Positions 32,730 to 40,977 of a stretch of DNA of 64,000 nt are shown piece by piece. Source of the stretch: CAZENU01 sp965222125 (GTDB lineage: Bacteria > Chloroflexota > Dehalococcoidia > Lucifugimonadales > CAZENU01); assembly GCA_965222125.1 (NCBI GenBank), contig CBDCTC010000002.1, positions 62,001 through 126,000 of the forward strand, written 5' to 3'. The position numbers and the translations under genes are program-made. The notes under the pieces were generated by a model. The model had not been told where the DNA came from and did not search any database. It saw nothing but the letters and a program-made list of their open reading frames with translations. The first letter of the stretch is position 1; each line of letters opens with the position of its first letter.

Positions 32730-33566
32730 GTGAAACTAGGCGCGATCTCCGTCGACATCGTCAGCGACGGCAGCTTCATGTTGGACGGCGGGGCGCTGTT
32801 CGGTCAGGTGCCACGGACTTTTTGGGAACGCCAGATGAAGCCCGACCGCAAGAACCGCGTCCGCATGGGGCTGAACTGCCTTCTGGTCCAGACCCCGGCC
32901 GCGAATATCCTGGTCGATACCGGAGCGGGCTCCAAGAGGTCGGAGCGACTGAAGGACGCCTACGGCCTGAGCGGCAACAAGCTCGTCAGCGGACTCAGAA
33001 GACACGGCCTGACCGCTCGTGACATCGACAAGGTGGTGTTGACGCATCTCCACTTCGACCACGTCGGCGGGTGCACGAAGCTGGACCGCTCCGGCGCCGC
33101 GATACCGGCCTTCCCCAAGGCCGATTACGTGGTCCAGCAGGCCGCGTGGGACGAAGCGAACGCGCCCAACGAGCGCGGCCAGCAATCGTTCCACCCCGGA
33201 GACTTTGTCACCCTGCAGGAGAACGGCGTCCTGACGTTAGTCGACGGCGACGCCGAGCTGGCTCCCGGCGTCAGCGCGAGGGTGACGGGCGGCCACTCCG
33301 ACGGTCACCAGATAGTGCTGATCGAGGCTGGCAGCGAGCGGATAGCATACCTGGGAGACCTGGTACCGACTCCGTTCCATCTGCCGCTGCCGAACATCGC
33401 AGCGTTCGACCAGTCGCCCAACGACACGTTGAGCCAGAAGCGCGATCTGCTCGGCATGGCCCAGGACGGCGGCTGGCTCCTGGTGTTCGGGCACGCCTGC
33501 GAGCAGCAGTCGGGCTACCTCGACCAGCGGAGCGGCCAGCCTCAGTTCACGCCTCGGGAGCTCTAG
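32730..33566 (+). CDS. Metallo-beta-lactamase-fold hydrolase
   Basis: The 278-residue protein starts at GTG 32730. It has the zinc motif LTHLHFDHVGG (HxHxDH), VTGGHSDGHQ for the third His, and AYLGDLVPT for the bridging Asp. A distal His lies in LVFGHACEQ. The family includes lactonases and other esterases (AHL lactonase-like members have this layout). The substrate is unknown. Its stop overlaps that of the convergent mtaB gene within CTAG. Confidence 0.88.
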   Translation: MKLGAISVDIVSDGSFMLDGGALFGQVPRTFWERQMKPDRKNRVRMGLNCLLVQTPAANILVDTGAGSKRSERLKDAYGLSGNKLVSGLRRHGLTARDIDKVVLTHLHFDHVGGCTKLDRSGAAIPAFPKADYVVQQAAWDEANAPNERGQQSFHPGDFVTLQENGVLTLVDGDAELAPGVSARVTGGHSDGHQIVLIEAGSERIAYLGDLVPTPFHLPLPNIAAFDQSPNDTLSQKRDLLGMAQDGGWLLVFGHACEQQSGYLDQRSGQPQFTPREL

Positions 33567-34906
33567 CGTCCCGGTTTCTGGGCCGGTGCGCCGTCGGCGC
33601 TTGGGACCACGGCTCTTATCGCGGCGGCGTCGAGCCGCAGCAGCACGGCGTCCGTGATCCTGTTCGTGAGGTCGTAGACGCTCTCGGCGGTCACTCTCAG
33701 GTAATTGTCGGTCAGGCCCGTCCACGCGCCGTCCTCGGCGTCCCCTGCTCTGCCCTCCCACAGCACCGGTCGCGTCGCGCCCAGGAAGCGCCTGCGGAAG
33801 GCCGCCGCGCCGTCTATGGCTATCGACGTCAGCTCCCTGAGACGCCCGGCCTTCGTGGACGGATCGACCGCGTCCTCGAAGTGCGCCGCGGTGGTGCCCG
33901 GCCTGGTCGAGTACGGGAAGACGTGAATCGCCGCGAATCCGACCTCCTCGCAGAGTGAGGCCGTCGCCCGGAAGTCGGCATCCGTCTCTCCCGGAAACCC
34001 CACGATGACGTCGGCGGTGATCGCGACATCGGCGACCGCCGTCCTCACCCTGTCGACCGCGTGGAGGTACTGCTCGGGCGTGTAGCGCCGCCGCATCCTG
34101 CGGAGCACCGGCCCGCTACCGCTCTGCAGCGGTATGTGGAAGTGCGGGCACAGCCGTTCGTCGGCCCACAGCGCGAGCAGGTTGGGGCCGATCTCCTGTG
34201 GCTGCAGCGACGAGACTCGCAGGCGGGCGACCTCCGTCTCGTCCAGCACGCGCCATATCAGGTCGACAAGCCCGAAGTCCGGCAGCTCGTGGCCGTACGT
34301 CCCCAGCTGCGTACCGGTCAGGACGACCTCCCGGCGGCCCTCGGCGACGCGTTCGCCGACCATGCGGACGAGCTCTCCGGGCGGGACGCTGCGCTCGCGG
34401 CCCCTGACCTTCGGAACGATGCAGTAGGCGCACACCTGGTCGCAGCCCTCCTGGATCTTGACCATCGCCCGGGTCCTGCCGTCCCGGGCAGCGAGCGCCC
34501 GCGGCTCCTCGCCCTCGGCGCACGGCGTCAGCGAGTTTCCGCGCGCGTCGACCACGCGGCGCACCAGGTCGACTTTCTCCTTGTTTCCCAAGACCAGGTC
34601 GATCTCGCCGATCGAGGCGAGCGCATCCGGGTCGCGCTCCGCGTAGCAGCCGGTGGCGACGATGGTCGCCCGCGGGTGCCTCCGCCGAGCGGCCCGTAAC
34701 GCCTGACGGGCCTTCCGGTCGGCAACGTGGGTCACGGTGCAGGTGTTCACGACGTACACGTCGACGTCGCCGCCGTCCGACGCAAGCTCGAACCCGGCGC
34801 GGAGGAAGTCCGACGCCAGTACCGAGGTGTCGGCCTGGTTGAGCTTGCAGCCGTGGGTCTCGATGGCGACCGTCGGGCCGCCCGGCGCTGTCGTCTGTTT
34901 GGTCAT
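33563..34906 (-). CDS. mtaB: tRNA t6A37 methylthiotransferase MtaB
   Basis: The 447-residue protein starts at ATG 34906. It has three N-terminal Cys for the auxiliary cluster (THGCKLNQAD, VVNTCTVTHVADRK, VATGCYAERD), then the radical SAM motif CDQVCAYCIVPKVRG. IPLQSGSGPVLRRM and DVIVGFPGETDADF follow, and a TRAM-like tail closes it. The GCKLNQ and HVADRKAR features favour MtaB over MiaB or RimO. It adds a methylthio group to N6-threonylcarbamoyladenosine in tRNAs reading ANN codons. Confidence 0.9.
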   Translation of the reverse strand: MTKQTTAPGGPTVAIETHGCKLNQADTSVLASDFLRAGFELASDGGDVDVYVVNTCTVTHVADRKARQALRAARRRHPRATIVATGCYAERDPDALASIGEIDLVLGNKEKVDLVRRVVDARGNSLTPCAEGEEPRALAARDGRTRAMVKIQEGCDQVCAYCIVPKVRGRERSVPPGELVRMVGERVAEGRREVVLTGTQLGTYGHELPDFGLVDLIWRVLDETEVARLRVSSLQPQEIGPNLLALWADERLCPHFHIPLQSGSGPVLRRMRRRYTPEQYLHAVDRVRTAVADVAITADVIVGFPGETDADFRATASLCEEVGFAAIHVFPYSTRPGTTAAHFEDAVDPSTKAGRLRELTSIAIDGAAAFRRRFLGATRPVLWEGRAGDAEDGAWTGLTDNYLRVTAESVYDLTNRITDAVLLRLDAAAIRAVVPSADGAPAQKPGR

Positions 34907-34977
34907 GATCGTCGAACGGGAGTCCTGGCCCCGCGAATTATAGCCTTTCCGAAACCGGTGCACGTCGGCACGGCGGG

Positions 34978-34986
34978 TGCTACACT
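34978..34986 (+). promoter_or_regulatory. Extended -10 promoter placed for a leaderless nfeD transcript
   Basis: TGCTACACT ends 6 bases before the ATG of the NfeD protease gene at 34993. The expected transcription start falls on or next to the ATG, and there is no Shine-Dalgarno. This suggests a leaderless mRNA. Confidence 0.45.
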
Positions 34987-34992
34987 CTCGAT

Positions 34993-36333
34993 ATGATGCG
35001 CTGGCTTAGCCGACTCCTGATCGTCGTCGGGCTGGGCGGCGCCATGATATCGCAGGCGGCCGGCGCATTCGCTCAGGCTCAGTCGCCTCACGCGGCGCTG
35101 ATCGAGATCGACGGCCTCGTCAATCCCATCTCGGCGCGCTTCCTGAAGCGGGCGCTCGACACCGCGGCCGAGGACAGCGCCACGCTCGTCGTCGTCACAC
35201 TGGACACCCCCGGCGGCTTGTGGGACTCCACCCGGGAGATGGTGGGCGCGATCCAGGACTCACCAGCGCCCGTCGTCGTCTACGTCTCCCCTTCGGGTGC
35301 CAGGGCGGCTTCGGCCGGAACCTTCATCGCCGCGTCCGCGCACGTAGCGGCAATGGCGCCCGTGACCAACATCGGAGCCGCCTCCCCGGTCGCCGGAGGA
35401 GGCGAGGACCTGCCCGACACGCTCGAGGCCAAGGCCACGCAGGACGCCGCGGCCTTCATGCGCCAGATAGCCGAAACCCGCGGCCGAAACGCCGAGGCCC
35501 TGACCGACACGATCCTGAAGGCGACCGCATACTCGGCCACGGAGGCCGTCGAAAATAACGTGGTCGACCTGATCGCCCGAGACCTCGACGATCTGCTCCG
35601 CCAGATCGACGGCCGGACCGTGGATGTCCGCGGGGAGAATGTGGTCCTCGACACGGCCGATCTCGACATTCGCTCAATCAGTAGAACGCTGGTAGAGCGG
35701 TTCCTCGGCTTCATCGCCAACCCGAACATCGCCTTTCTGCTGTTCGTCGTCGGCAGCATCGGTCTCACGATCGAGATCTTCGCGCCCGGACTGATCGGGC
35801 CGGGCGTCGTCGGACTTCTCTGCCTCGCGCTCGCCGTGCTCGCCTTCGGGTATCTGCCGGTGAACTGGGTGGGCGTCGCCCTGTTGGTCTTCGCCGCCAT
35901 ACTGTTCTTCTTCGAGCTCCAGGCGCCGGGAGTGGGTATCTTTGGCATCGTGGGGGTGATCAGCTTCCTGATCGGGGCGTTCTTCCTGTTCGGCGGATTT
36001 TCGCCGCCGCCGATCCCCACTCCGAGCTTCAGGGTGAGCATCTGGCTGGTGGCCGGTGTCGGGGCGGCGCTGGGCGGCGCTACGATCGTGTCCATCCGTT
36101 TCCTGGCCGCGGACAGAAGGACGGTCTACGTGTCGCCTTCCGAGGACATCGTGGGACGGACCGCCACGGTGCTGACGGCGTTGGACCCGAAGGGCTCAGT
36201 GCAAGTGATCGGCGAACAGTGGACCGCCGTGACGCAGTCGGGCCGGCCCGTCGAAGCGGGCAAAGAGGTTGTGGTGCTGGAAGTCGATGGGCTCACGTTG
36301 AAGGTATCCGAGGCCGACGGCTCGGGCGGCTAG
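34993..36333 (+). CDS. NfeD1-type membrane serine protease (ClpP-class)
   Basis: The 446-residue protein has a signal peptide (cleaved near FAQAQS) and a ClpP-like protease domain with LDTPGGLWDSTREM, YVSPSGARAASAGTFI (nucleophile Ser in ASAGT) and MAPVTNIGAASPV. A Lys downstream acts as base in relatives. Four or five membrane segments follow (about 235-370), then an NfeD OB-fold (IVGRTATVLTALDPKGSVQV). In archaeal relatives this protease cuts the C-terminus of the partner stomatin. Here a short NfeD protein and a slipin follow directly, so the three genes are an operon for membrane-microdomain maintenance. Confidence 0.9.
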   Translation: MMRWLSRLLIVVGLGGAMISQAAGAFAQAQSPHAALIEIDGLVNPISARFLKRALDTAAEDSATLVVVTLDTPGGLWDSTREMVGAIQDSPAPVVVYVSPSGARAASAGTFIAASAHVAAMAPVTNIGAASPVAGGGEDLPDTLEAKATQDAAAFMRQIAETRGRNAEALTDTILKATAYSATEAVENNVVDLIARDLDDLLRQIDGRTVDVRGENVVLDTADLDIRSISRTLVERFLGFIANPNIAFLLFVVGSIGLTIEIFAPGLIGPGVVGLLCLALAVLAFGYLPVNWVGVALLVFAAILFFFELQAPGVGIFGIVGVISFLIGAFFLFGGFSPPPIPTPSFRVSIWLVAGVGAALGGATIVSIRFLAADRRTVYVSPSEDIVGRTATVLTALDPKGSVQVIGEQWTAVTQSGRPVEAGKEVVVLEVDGLTLKVSEADGSGG

Positions 36334-36361
36334 GCCGGGCGGAAGAAAGGCGCGGAGCAAC

Positions 36362-36802
36362 GTGGAGACCTCGCTGGGGCTGGGCCTCATAGCGTTCGGG
36401 CTGGCCCTCTACTTCGTGGACCTGGACTTCGACCTGGACATCCCCTTCGGGGACGTTCCGGGGATCGCCGGCGGCATCTGCGTGGTCGTCGGCGCGTTCC
36501 TGCTGTTCGACGACTGGAGGATCGGCGCGGGAGTCCTGGTCGCGTCAATTGCGCTGGTGGCGGCCAGGGTCGCGGTCAAGTCCAGGGTCGTCCACTACCC
36601 CACGCAGACACAGCAGCTCGTGAACGATACCGGTTATACTACGACGGCGCTGGACCCGAGGGGCAGCGTCCAGATGCCCAGCGGAATGTGGAGCGCCGTC
36701 TCCGACTCGGGCGAGTTGATCGAGGAGGGGGCCGAGGTGATCGTGATGGATATCGACGGACTGACGCTGAGGGTGATCAATGCCGACACGCCCGGGGAGT
36801 AA
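36362..36802 (+). CDS. Short NfeD-like membrane protein
   Basis: The 146-residue protein starts at GTG 36362. It has two or three membrane segments in the first 80 residues and a C-terminal NfeD OB-fold (TTTALDPRGSVQMPSGMW) that closely resembles the end of the preceding protease (TALDPKGSVQ). It lacks the protease domain, so it is the NfeD1a/NfeD2-like partner. It lies 28 bases after the protease and 12 bases before the slipin. Confidence 0.82.
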   Translation: METSLGLGLIAFGLALYFVDLDFDLDIPFGDVPGIAGGICVVVGAFLLFDDWRIGAGVLVASIALVAARVAVKSRVVHYPTQTQQLVNDTGYTTTALDPRGSVQMPSGMWSAVSDSGELIEEGAEVIVMDIDGLTLRVINADTPGE

Positions 36803-36814
36803 GGAGAGTAAAGG

Positions 36815-37675
36815 ATGATACCGTATATAAAAATCGTCACACAGTATGAACGTCTCGCGATCTTCAACCTCGGGAGATACGGGGGGCTGAAGCCCCCGGG
36901 CCTCAAGCTCCTATTCTGGCCCTTTCAGAAAGGGCTGAAGATAGACCTGCGGGAGGACGTGTTCGACATTCCGAGCCAGACCGTGATCACGGCGGACAAC
37001 GCGCCAATCGCCATCGACTTTCTCGTCTACCTCAGGGTGATGGAGCACGAGGCCGGAAAGTCGGTGCTCGAGGTGGTCAACTACCGCAGCGCGGTCGTTG
37101 GGATAGCCACGACGACCCTGCGTGCGGTAATCGGCAAGATAACGCTGGACGAGGTGCTGTCGCAGCGCGACCGCATCAACGAAGAGCTCCGGTCCGAGCT
37201 GGACCAGGTCACCGAGCGCTGGGGCATCAAGGTGACACAGGTCGAGATCAGGGAAGTGGAGCCCACCCGCGACATCCAGGAGGCCATGAACCGGCAGATG
37301 TCGGCCGAGCGCCTCCGGCGCGCCGTGGTAACCGAGTCGGAAGGCACGCGCCAGGCCGCGATCACAGTCGCCCAGGGCGAGAAGCAGTCCGCGGTATTGA
37401 AGGCCGAGGGCGCCAGGCAGGCCGAGATTCTGAAGGCCGAGGGCGACCAGCAGGCGGCGATCCTGCGGGCCCAAGGCTTCGCGGACGCCCTGGAGCGCAT
37501 CTACGGCGTCGCTCAGAATATCGATGCGAACACGATGAGTCTGCAGTACTTCGAGACGCTCAAGGAGCTGGGCAGCGGCGCGTCGACGAAGTTCATCTTC
37601 CCGTTGGAGTTCACCAATCTGCTCAGCCCGTTCTTGAAGGCGGTCAATCGCACGGGAGACGGCGCCGACGGCTAG
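36815..37675 (+). CDS. Slipin (SPFH/stomatin-family protein)
   Basis: The 286-residue protein has a short N-terminal hydrophobic patch rather than a full anchor, then the SPFH domain (YERLAIFNLGRYGGLKPPG, VITADNAPIAIDFLVYLRV, LRAVIGKITLDEVLSQRD, WGIKVTQVEIREVEP). A long coiled coil follows (about 155-225) with repeated KAEGxRQAEIL units. It ends with a hydrophobic tail. Slipins form oligomeric membrane scaffolds and are the substrates or partners of NfeD proteases, as the gene order here supports. Confidence 0.93.
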   Translation: MIPYIKIVTQYERLAIFNLGRYGGLKPPGLKLLFWPFQKGLKIDLREDVFDIPSQTVITADNAPIAIDFLVYLRVMEHEAGKSVLEVVNYRSAVVGIATTTLRAVIGKITLDEVLSQRDRINEELRSELDQVTERWGIKVTQVEIREVEPTRDIQEAMNRQMSAERLRRAVVTESEGTRQAAITVAQGEKQSAVLKAEGARQAEILKAEGDQQAAILRAQGFADALERIYGVAQNIDANTMSLQYFETLKELGSGASTKFIFPLEFTNLLSPFLKAVNRTGDGADG

Positions 37676-37727
37676 GGCATCGGGCCGCCGTCCTCCCCGG
37701 CAGCGCGGATGATCGAGGTGCGTGGCC

Positions 37728-38663
37728 ATGGCCGATAAGGAGTGCCCCAACTGCGGGCGGAAGACACGCCAGGAGGCGTCGTTCTGCCTCGGATGCGGCC
37801 AGTCGTTCGGCCGTGGCGCCGCACCCCGGCCTGCCCCCGAGCGGCGGGCAGCCCCTGAGCGCCAGCCGGCCCCTGAGCGCAAGCCGGCCCCCGAGCGTCA
37901 GCCGGCCCCCGAGCGTCAGCCGGCCCCCGAGCGTCAGCCGGCCCCCGAGCGTCAGCCGGCCCCCGAGCGTCAGCCGGCCCCCGAGCGCGAGCCACCGAGC
38001 CGTTACGAGCCGCAACGGCGGCAAGAGCCGCCCGCCTTCGTTCCCCGCCCGCCGGCGTCCGGCAAGCGGCTCACGGCCGAACAGCGCCGCGACCTCGCCA
38101 GACAGCGAGTCAAGGCCGACGACCGCGCGAGGGCCGAGAGGCCGCGGCGACGGTTCCGGCCCCAGCGCATAGAGCTCGTCCTGGCGGCCGCTCTTCTGCC
38201 GACCACGGCCTTGCTCGCGTTGCTGGCTGGCATCTTCTTCAGCAGCGTCGCCGACTGGCTGAAACAGGACGAGGGCGCCGACCGCGGCGAGTTCGTTGCG
38301 CCCGGAGACTTCGACGCGGGGCGCCTGCTGACGGTCGGCATGACGCAGTCCGCGATCGACTCCACCAGCTTCGAAGGGATCGCGGGCTGGAGGGTCGTAT
38401 ACCTCGAGGAAGCGTCCGCGCAGGACGCGACCGTGTCGGCCGGGGACGTGCACCTGACGACTCACGACGCCAACCCGGTGTACAGCCCGTACTACATGAT
38501 GGTTGCGTTTCCCAAATCGGGGACGGGCGCCGTGCCCGTCGCGGCGTTCCTGAAGAGAGAAGACAAGACGGTGTTCCACGTGATGGGCATAAGCTGTGAG
38601 GAAGCCGTCGCGGCGGTCAAGGCAACATCCAGGCTCGAAGCACCGCCCGGATCGATCTGCTGA
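37728..38663 (+). CDS. Zinc-ribbon membrane protein with PAPERQ hexapeptide repeats
   Basis: The protein has about 311 residues from ATG 37728; a GTG at 37722 is also possible. Residues 1-25 are a zinc ribbon (CPNCGRKTRQ and FCLGCGQSF). Residues about 34-87 are nine tandem hexapeptides of the form PAPERQ. A basic linker (about 100-145) leads to one membrane helix (IELVLAAALLPTTALLALLAG). The C-terminal 130 residues form an extracytoplasmic domain with no family I recognise. The ribbon and repeats would be cytoplasmic. It follows the slipin by 52 bases and may belong to that operon. The proline and alternating charge suggest an extended, rod-like spacer. Confidence 0.6.
   Translation: MADKECPNCGRKTRQEASFCLGCGQSFGRGAAPRPAPERRAAPERQPAPERKPAPERQPAPERQPAPERQPAPERQPAPERQPAPEREPPSRYEPQRRQEPPAFVPRPPASGKRLTAEQRRDLARQRVKADDRARAERPRRRFRPQRIELVLAAALLPTTALLALLAGIFFSSVADWLKQDEGADRGEFVAPGDFDAGRLLTVGMTQSAIDSTSFEGIAGWRVVYLEEASAQDATVSAGDVHLTTHDANPVYSPYYMMVAFPKSGTGAVPVAAFLKREDKTVFHVMGISCEEAVAAVKATSRLEAPPGSIC
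37827..37988 (+). repeat. Nine tandem 18-base repeats encoding PAPERQ
   Basis: The unit is CAGCCGGCCCCCGAGCGT. The four copies from 37899 to 37970 are identical; flanking copies differ by one to several bases. Outer copies encode PAPERR, AAPERQ, PAPERK and PAPERE. Identity at the DNA level in the centre points to recent expansion by slippage or recombination, so copy number probably varies between strains. It is in frame with the zinc-ribbon protein. Confidence 0.92.
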
Positions 38664-38720
38664 CCGCGAGTCGCATATCGCCGGGCGGCAGCCGTGCGCC
38701 CTACCCGACCGGCGACCGCG

Positions 38721-40586
38721 CTATAGGTACTCCTTGAGCCTCCGGGCGACAGTGGCTGTCATCCCGGGCACGGCCGCCAGGTCCTCGACCGAGGCTTCCT
38801 TGACGCCCTTGACGGAGCCGAACCGCCGGAGCAGCATCTTGCGGCGCTTCGGCCCGATGCCTTCGACCTCGTCCATCACGGACGCGATGCTCTTCTTGGA
38901 CCTGCGCTGGCGATGGTACGTGACCGCGAACCGGTGGGCCTCGTCTCGCGCGCGCTGCACGAGAAACAGCGCCTGGGACGAACGCGGCAACAGGATCGGC
39001 TCCTGCACCTGCGGGACGAACAGCTCCTCGTTCTCCTTCGCCAGGCTGGCCAGCGGTATGCGCTCGATCCCAAGCTCGAGGAAGACCTGCAGCGCCGCCG
39101 ATAGATGGCCCTTCCCGCCGTCGATCAGCACCAGGTCCGGGACCGTCTGCCACGCCCCGTCCTCCGACCCGCCGCCGTTGGCGGACGACGCCTTCGCGGC
39201 CAACCGGCTGAATCGCCGCGTCAGCACCTCGCGCATCATCGCGTAGTCGTCCGGGCCGTCGCTCGTCTTGATCCTGAACCGCCGGTAGTGGGCGTTCTTG
39301 GGACGCCCGTCTTCGAACACCACCATGCTGCCGACGGCGTTGGTGCCCTGGATGTTAGATATGTCGTAGCACTCCATGCGCTGCGGCAAGTTCGGGAGGC
39401 TCAGGGCTTCCTGGAGCTCCTCCATCGCCGCGTCGACGTCGCCGCGCTCCGCCTCCCTGAGCTTGAGCTGCTCGATGCCCTCCGCCGCGTTCTCGGCGAC
39501 CATCTCCATGAGCCGGCGCTTCTCGCCTCTCTGGGGGACCCGCAGCGCCACCCGTCCGCCGCGCTTCTGCGCCAGCCACGCCGCCACCGATTCGGAGCCG
39601 TCGACGGGATGCTGGGTGAGTATGGTCGGCGGCACGTACGGGTTGGCATTGTAGAACTGCTCGACGAACGCCGCGAGAACGCGAGGCGGCTCGTCGTCCT
39701 TTGTGCCCGCCATGATGAAGTGGTCGCGGCCTATGAGTTTGCCGCGGCGTACGAAGAAGACCTCCACCCACGTCTCGCCCATGAACGGGGCCAAAGCGAT
39801 CACGTCCAGGTTCTCGGCGCCGAAGTGGAGGACCTTCTGGCCCTCGCCGACGCGCTCGATGGCGCGAAGCTGGTCCCGGAGCACGGCTGCCCTCTCGAAC
39901 TCCAGGGCCTCGGCCGCCTCGTTCATGCGCCGCGCGATCGTCTTCGACACACGGTCAGTCTTGCCCTCCAGGAAGAGCACGACCTGATCGATCACCTCGG
40001 CGTACTCGTCCCTGTCGACGGCGCCTATGCACGGGCCCACGCAGCGGTTGATGTGGTAGTCGAGACACGGCCGGGCGTCCGTGCCCGTGATCGGCTTGGT
40101 GCACGACCGGTAGGGAAACAGTTTCTTCAGCAGGGCCAGGGTCTTGCGGACGCTGTGGGCGCTGGCGAAGGGTCCGAAGTAGCGGGCCCCGTCCCTGGTA
40201 GGGTTCCGCGTGATGTAGACGAGCGGAAAGTCCTCGGTCGTATCTATCTTGATGAACGGGTAGCTCTTGTCATCCTTCAGCCGCGCGTTGTAAACGGGCT
40301 TGTGATGCTTAATCAGGTTGCACTCGAGGATCACCGCTTCCTGGTCCGACTCCGTCAGGATGAAGTCGAAGTCCTCGACGCGGCGGACCAGGTTCCTGAT
40401 CTTGGGCGCGAGGCCCGCCTCGCTGGCGAAATACGACCGCAGCCGGTGCCTGAGGCTGGCGGCCTTGCCTACGTAGAGTACGTCGCCGCCGACGTCGCGC
40501 ATGATGTAGACGCCGGGCTTGGTGGGCACGGCGCACAGCCGTTCGGAGAACCGCTCGCGGCGCTCTGTCTCGGCCTTGGAAGTCAT
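38721..40586 (-). CDS. uvrC: Excinuclease ABC subunit C
   Basis: The 621-residue protein has an N-terminal GIY-YIG nuclease (KPGVYIMRD, VLYVGKA), the Cys-rich region (YRSCTKPITG and RPCLDYHINRCVGPC), a UVR motif (KTIARRMNEAAEALEFERAAVLRDQL) and an RNase H-like nuclease (ECYDISNIQGTNAVGSMVVFEDG, DLVLIDGGKGHL, HRFAVTYHR). Two helix-hairpin-helix motifs close it. UvrC makes both incisions around a DNA lesion. The length is normal. Confidence 0.96.
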   Translation of the reverse strand: MTSKAETERRERFSERLCAVPTKPGVYIMRDVGGDVLYVGKAASLRHRLRSYFASEAGLAPKIRNLVRRVEDFDFILTESDQEAVILECNLIKHHKPVYNARLKDDKSYPFIKIDTTEDFPLVYITRNPTRDGARYFGPFASAHSVRKTLALLKKLFPYRSCTKPITGTDARPCLDYHINRCVGPCIGAVDRDEYAEVIDQVVLFLEGKTDRVSKTIARRMNEAAEALEFERAAVLRDQLRAIERVGEGQKVLHFGAENLDVIALAPFMGETWVEVFFVRRGKLIGRDHFIMAGTKDDEPPRVLAAFVEQFYNANPYVPPTILTQHPVDGSESVAAWLAQKRGGRVALRVPQRGEKRRLMEMVAENAAEGIEQLKLREAERGDVDAAMEELQEALSLPNLPQRMECYDISNIQGTNAVGSMVVFEDGRPKNAHYRRFRIKTSDGPDDYAMMREVLTRRFSRLAAKASSANGGGSEDGAWQTVPDLVLIDGGKGHLSAALQVFLELGIERIPLASLAKENEELFVPQVQEPILLPRSSQALFLVQRARDEAHRFAVTYHRQRRSKKSIASVMDEVEGIGPKRRKMLLRRFGSVKGVKEASVEDLAAVPGMTATVARRLKEYL

Positions 40587-40608
40587 GCAGCCCTCGGGGA
40601 GGGCCCGG

Positions 40609-40950
40609 CTAGCCTAGGACCACCGCCGCGACGGCCAGGATCACCAGGATCACGCCCGTGACCATGCCTATCCGCAGCAGCTCCTTCGTCATGTACGGCT
40701 GCTGGGCCGCGGCGGCCGCGGCCGCCGACTGTGCCGCCTTCGACGCGCGGCTCGTCACTCGGGGGACCATCACCGGCGGGGCAGCCGGACGCGTGGGTGC
40801 GGGCGCGGCATCCGCCGAGTCCTGTTCCTCGGCGGGTCGGGAAGAAACCGTCGGCCCCGTCGCGAAGACCTGCGGCCCACTCTTGCGGTTCTTGCGGTGA
40901 CTCTTCAGGCCCGCCTGTCTCGACGCGGCCTTGCGTCCTTTACTCGGCAT
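40609..40950 (-). CDS. Small basic protein with one C-terminal membrane helix
   Basis: I do not recognise this 113-residue protein. The first 25 residues are strongly basic (KGRKAASRQAGLKSHRKNRK), the middle is Pro/Ala-rich and low-complexity, and a poly-Ala stretch precedes a single membrane helix at the end (GMVTGVILVILAVAAVVLG). It would be tail-anchored with the basic part in the cytoplasm. It lies between uvrC and the Xer gene on the same strand. It could bind nucleic acid or the membrane surface; no function is claimed. Confidence 0.5.
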   Translation of the reverse strand: MPSKGRKAASRQAGLKSHRKNRKSGPQVFATGPTVSSRPAEEQDSADAAPAPTRPAAPPVMVPRVTSRASKAAQSAAAAAAAQQPYMTKELLRIGMVTGVILVILAVAAVVLG

Positions 40951-40977
40951 CGGTCCCTCCGTGCGATACGGCTACGG

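Noticed and set aside
37827..37988. CRISPR-like array
   Set aside because: The 18-base units are directly tandem without spacers and stay in frame as PAPERQ, so they are a coding repeat.
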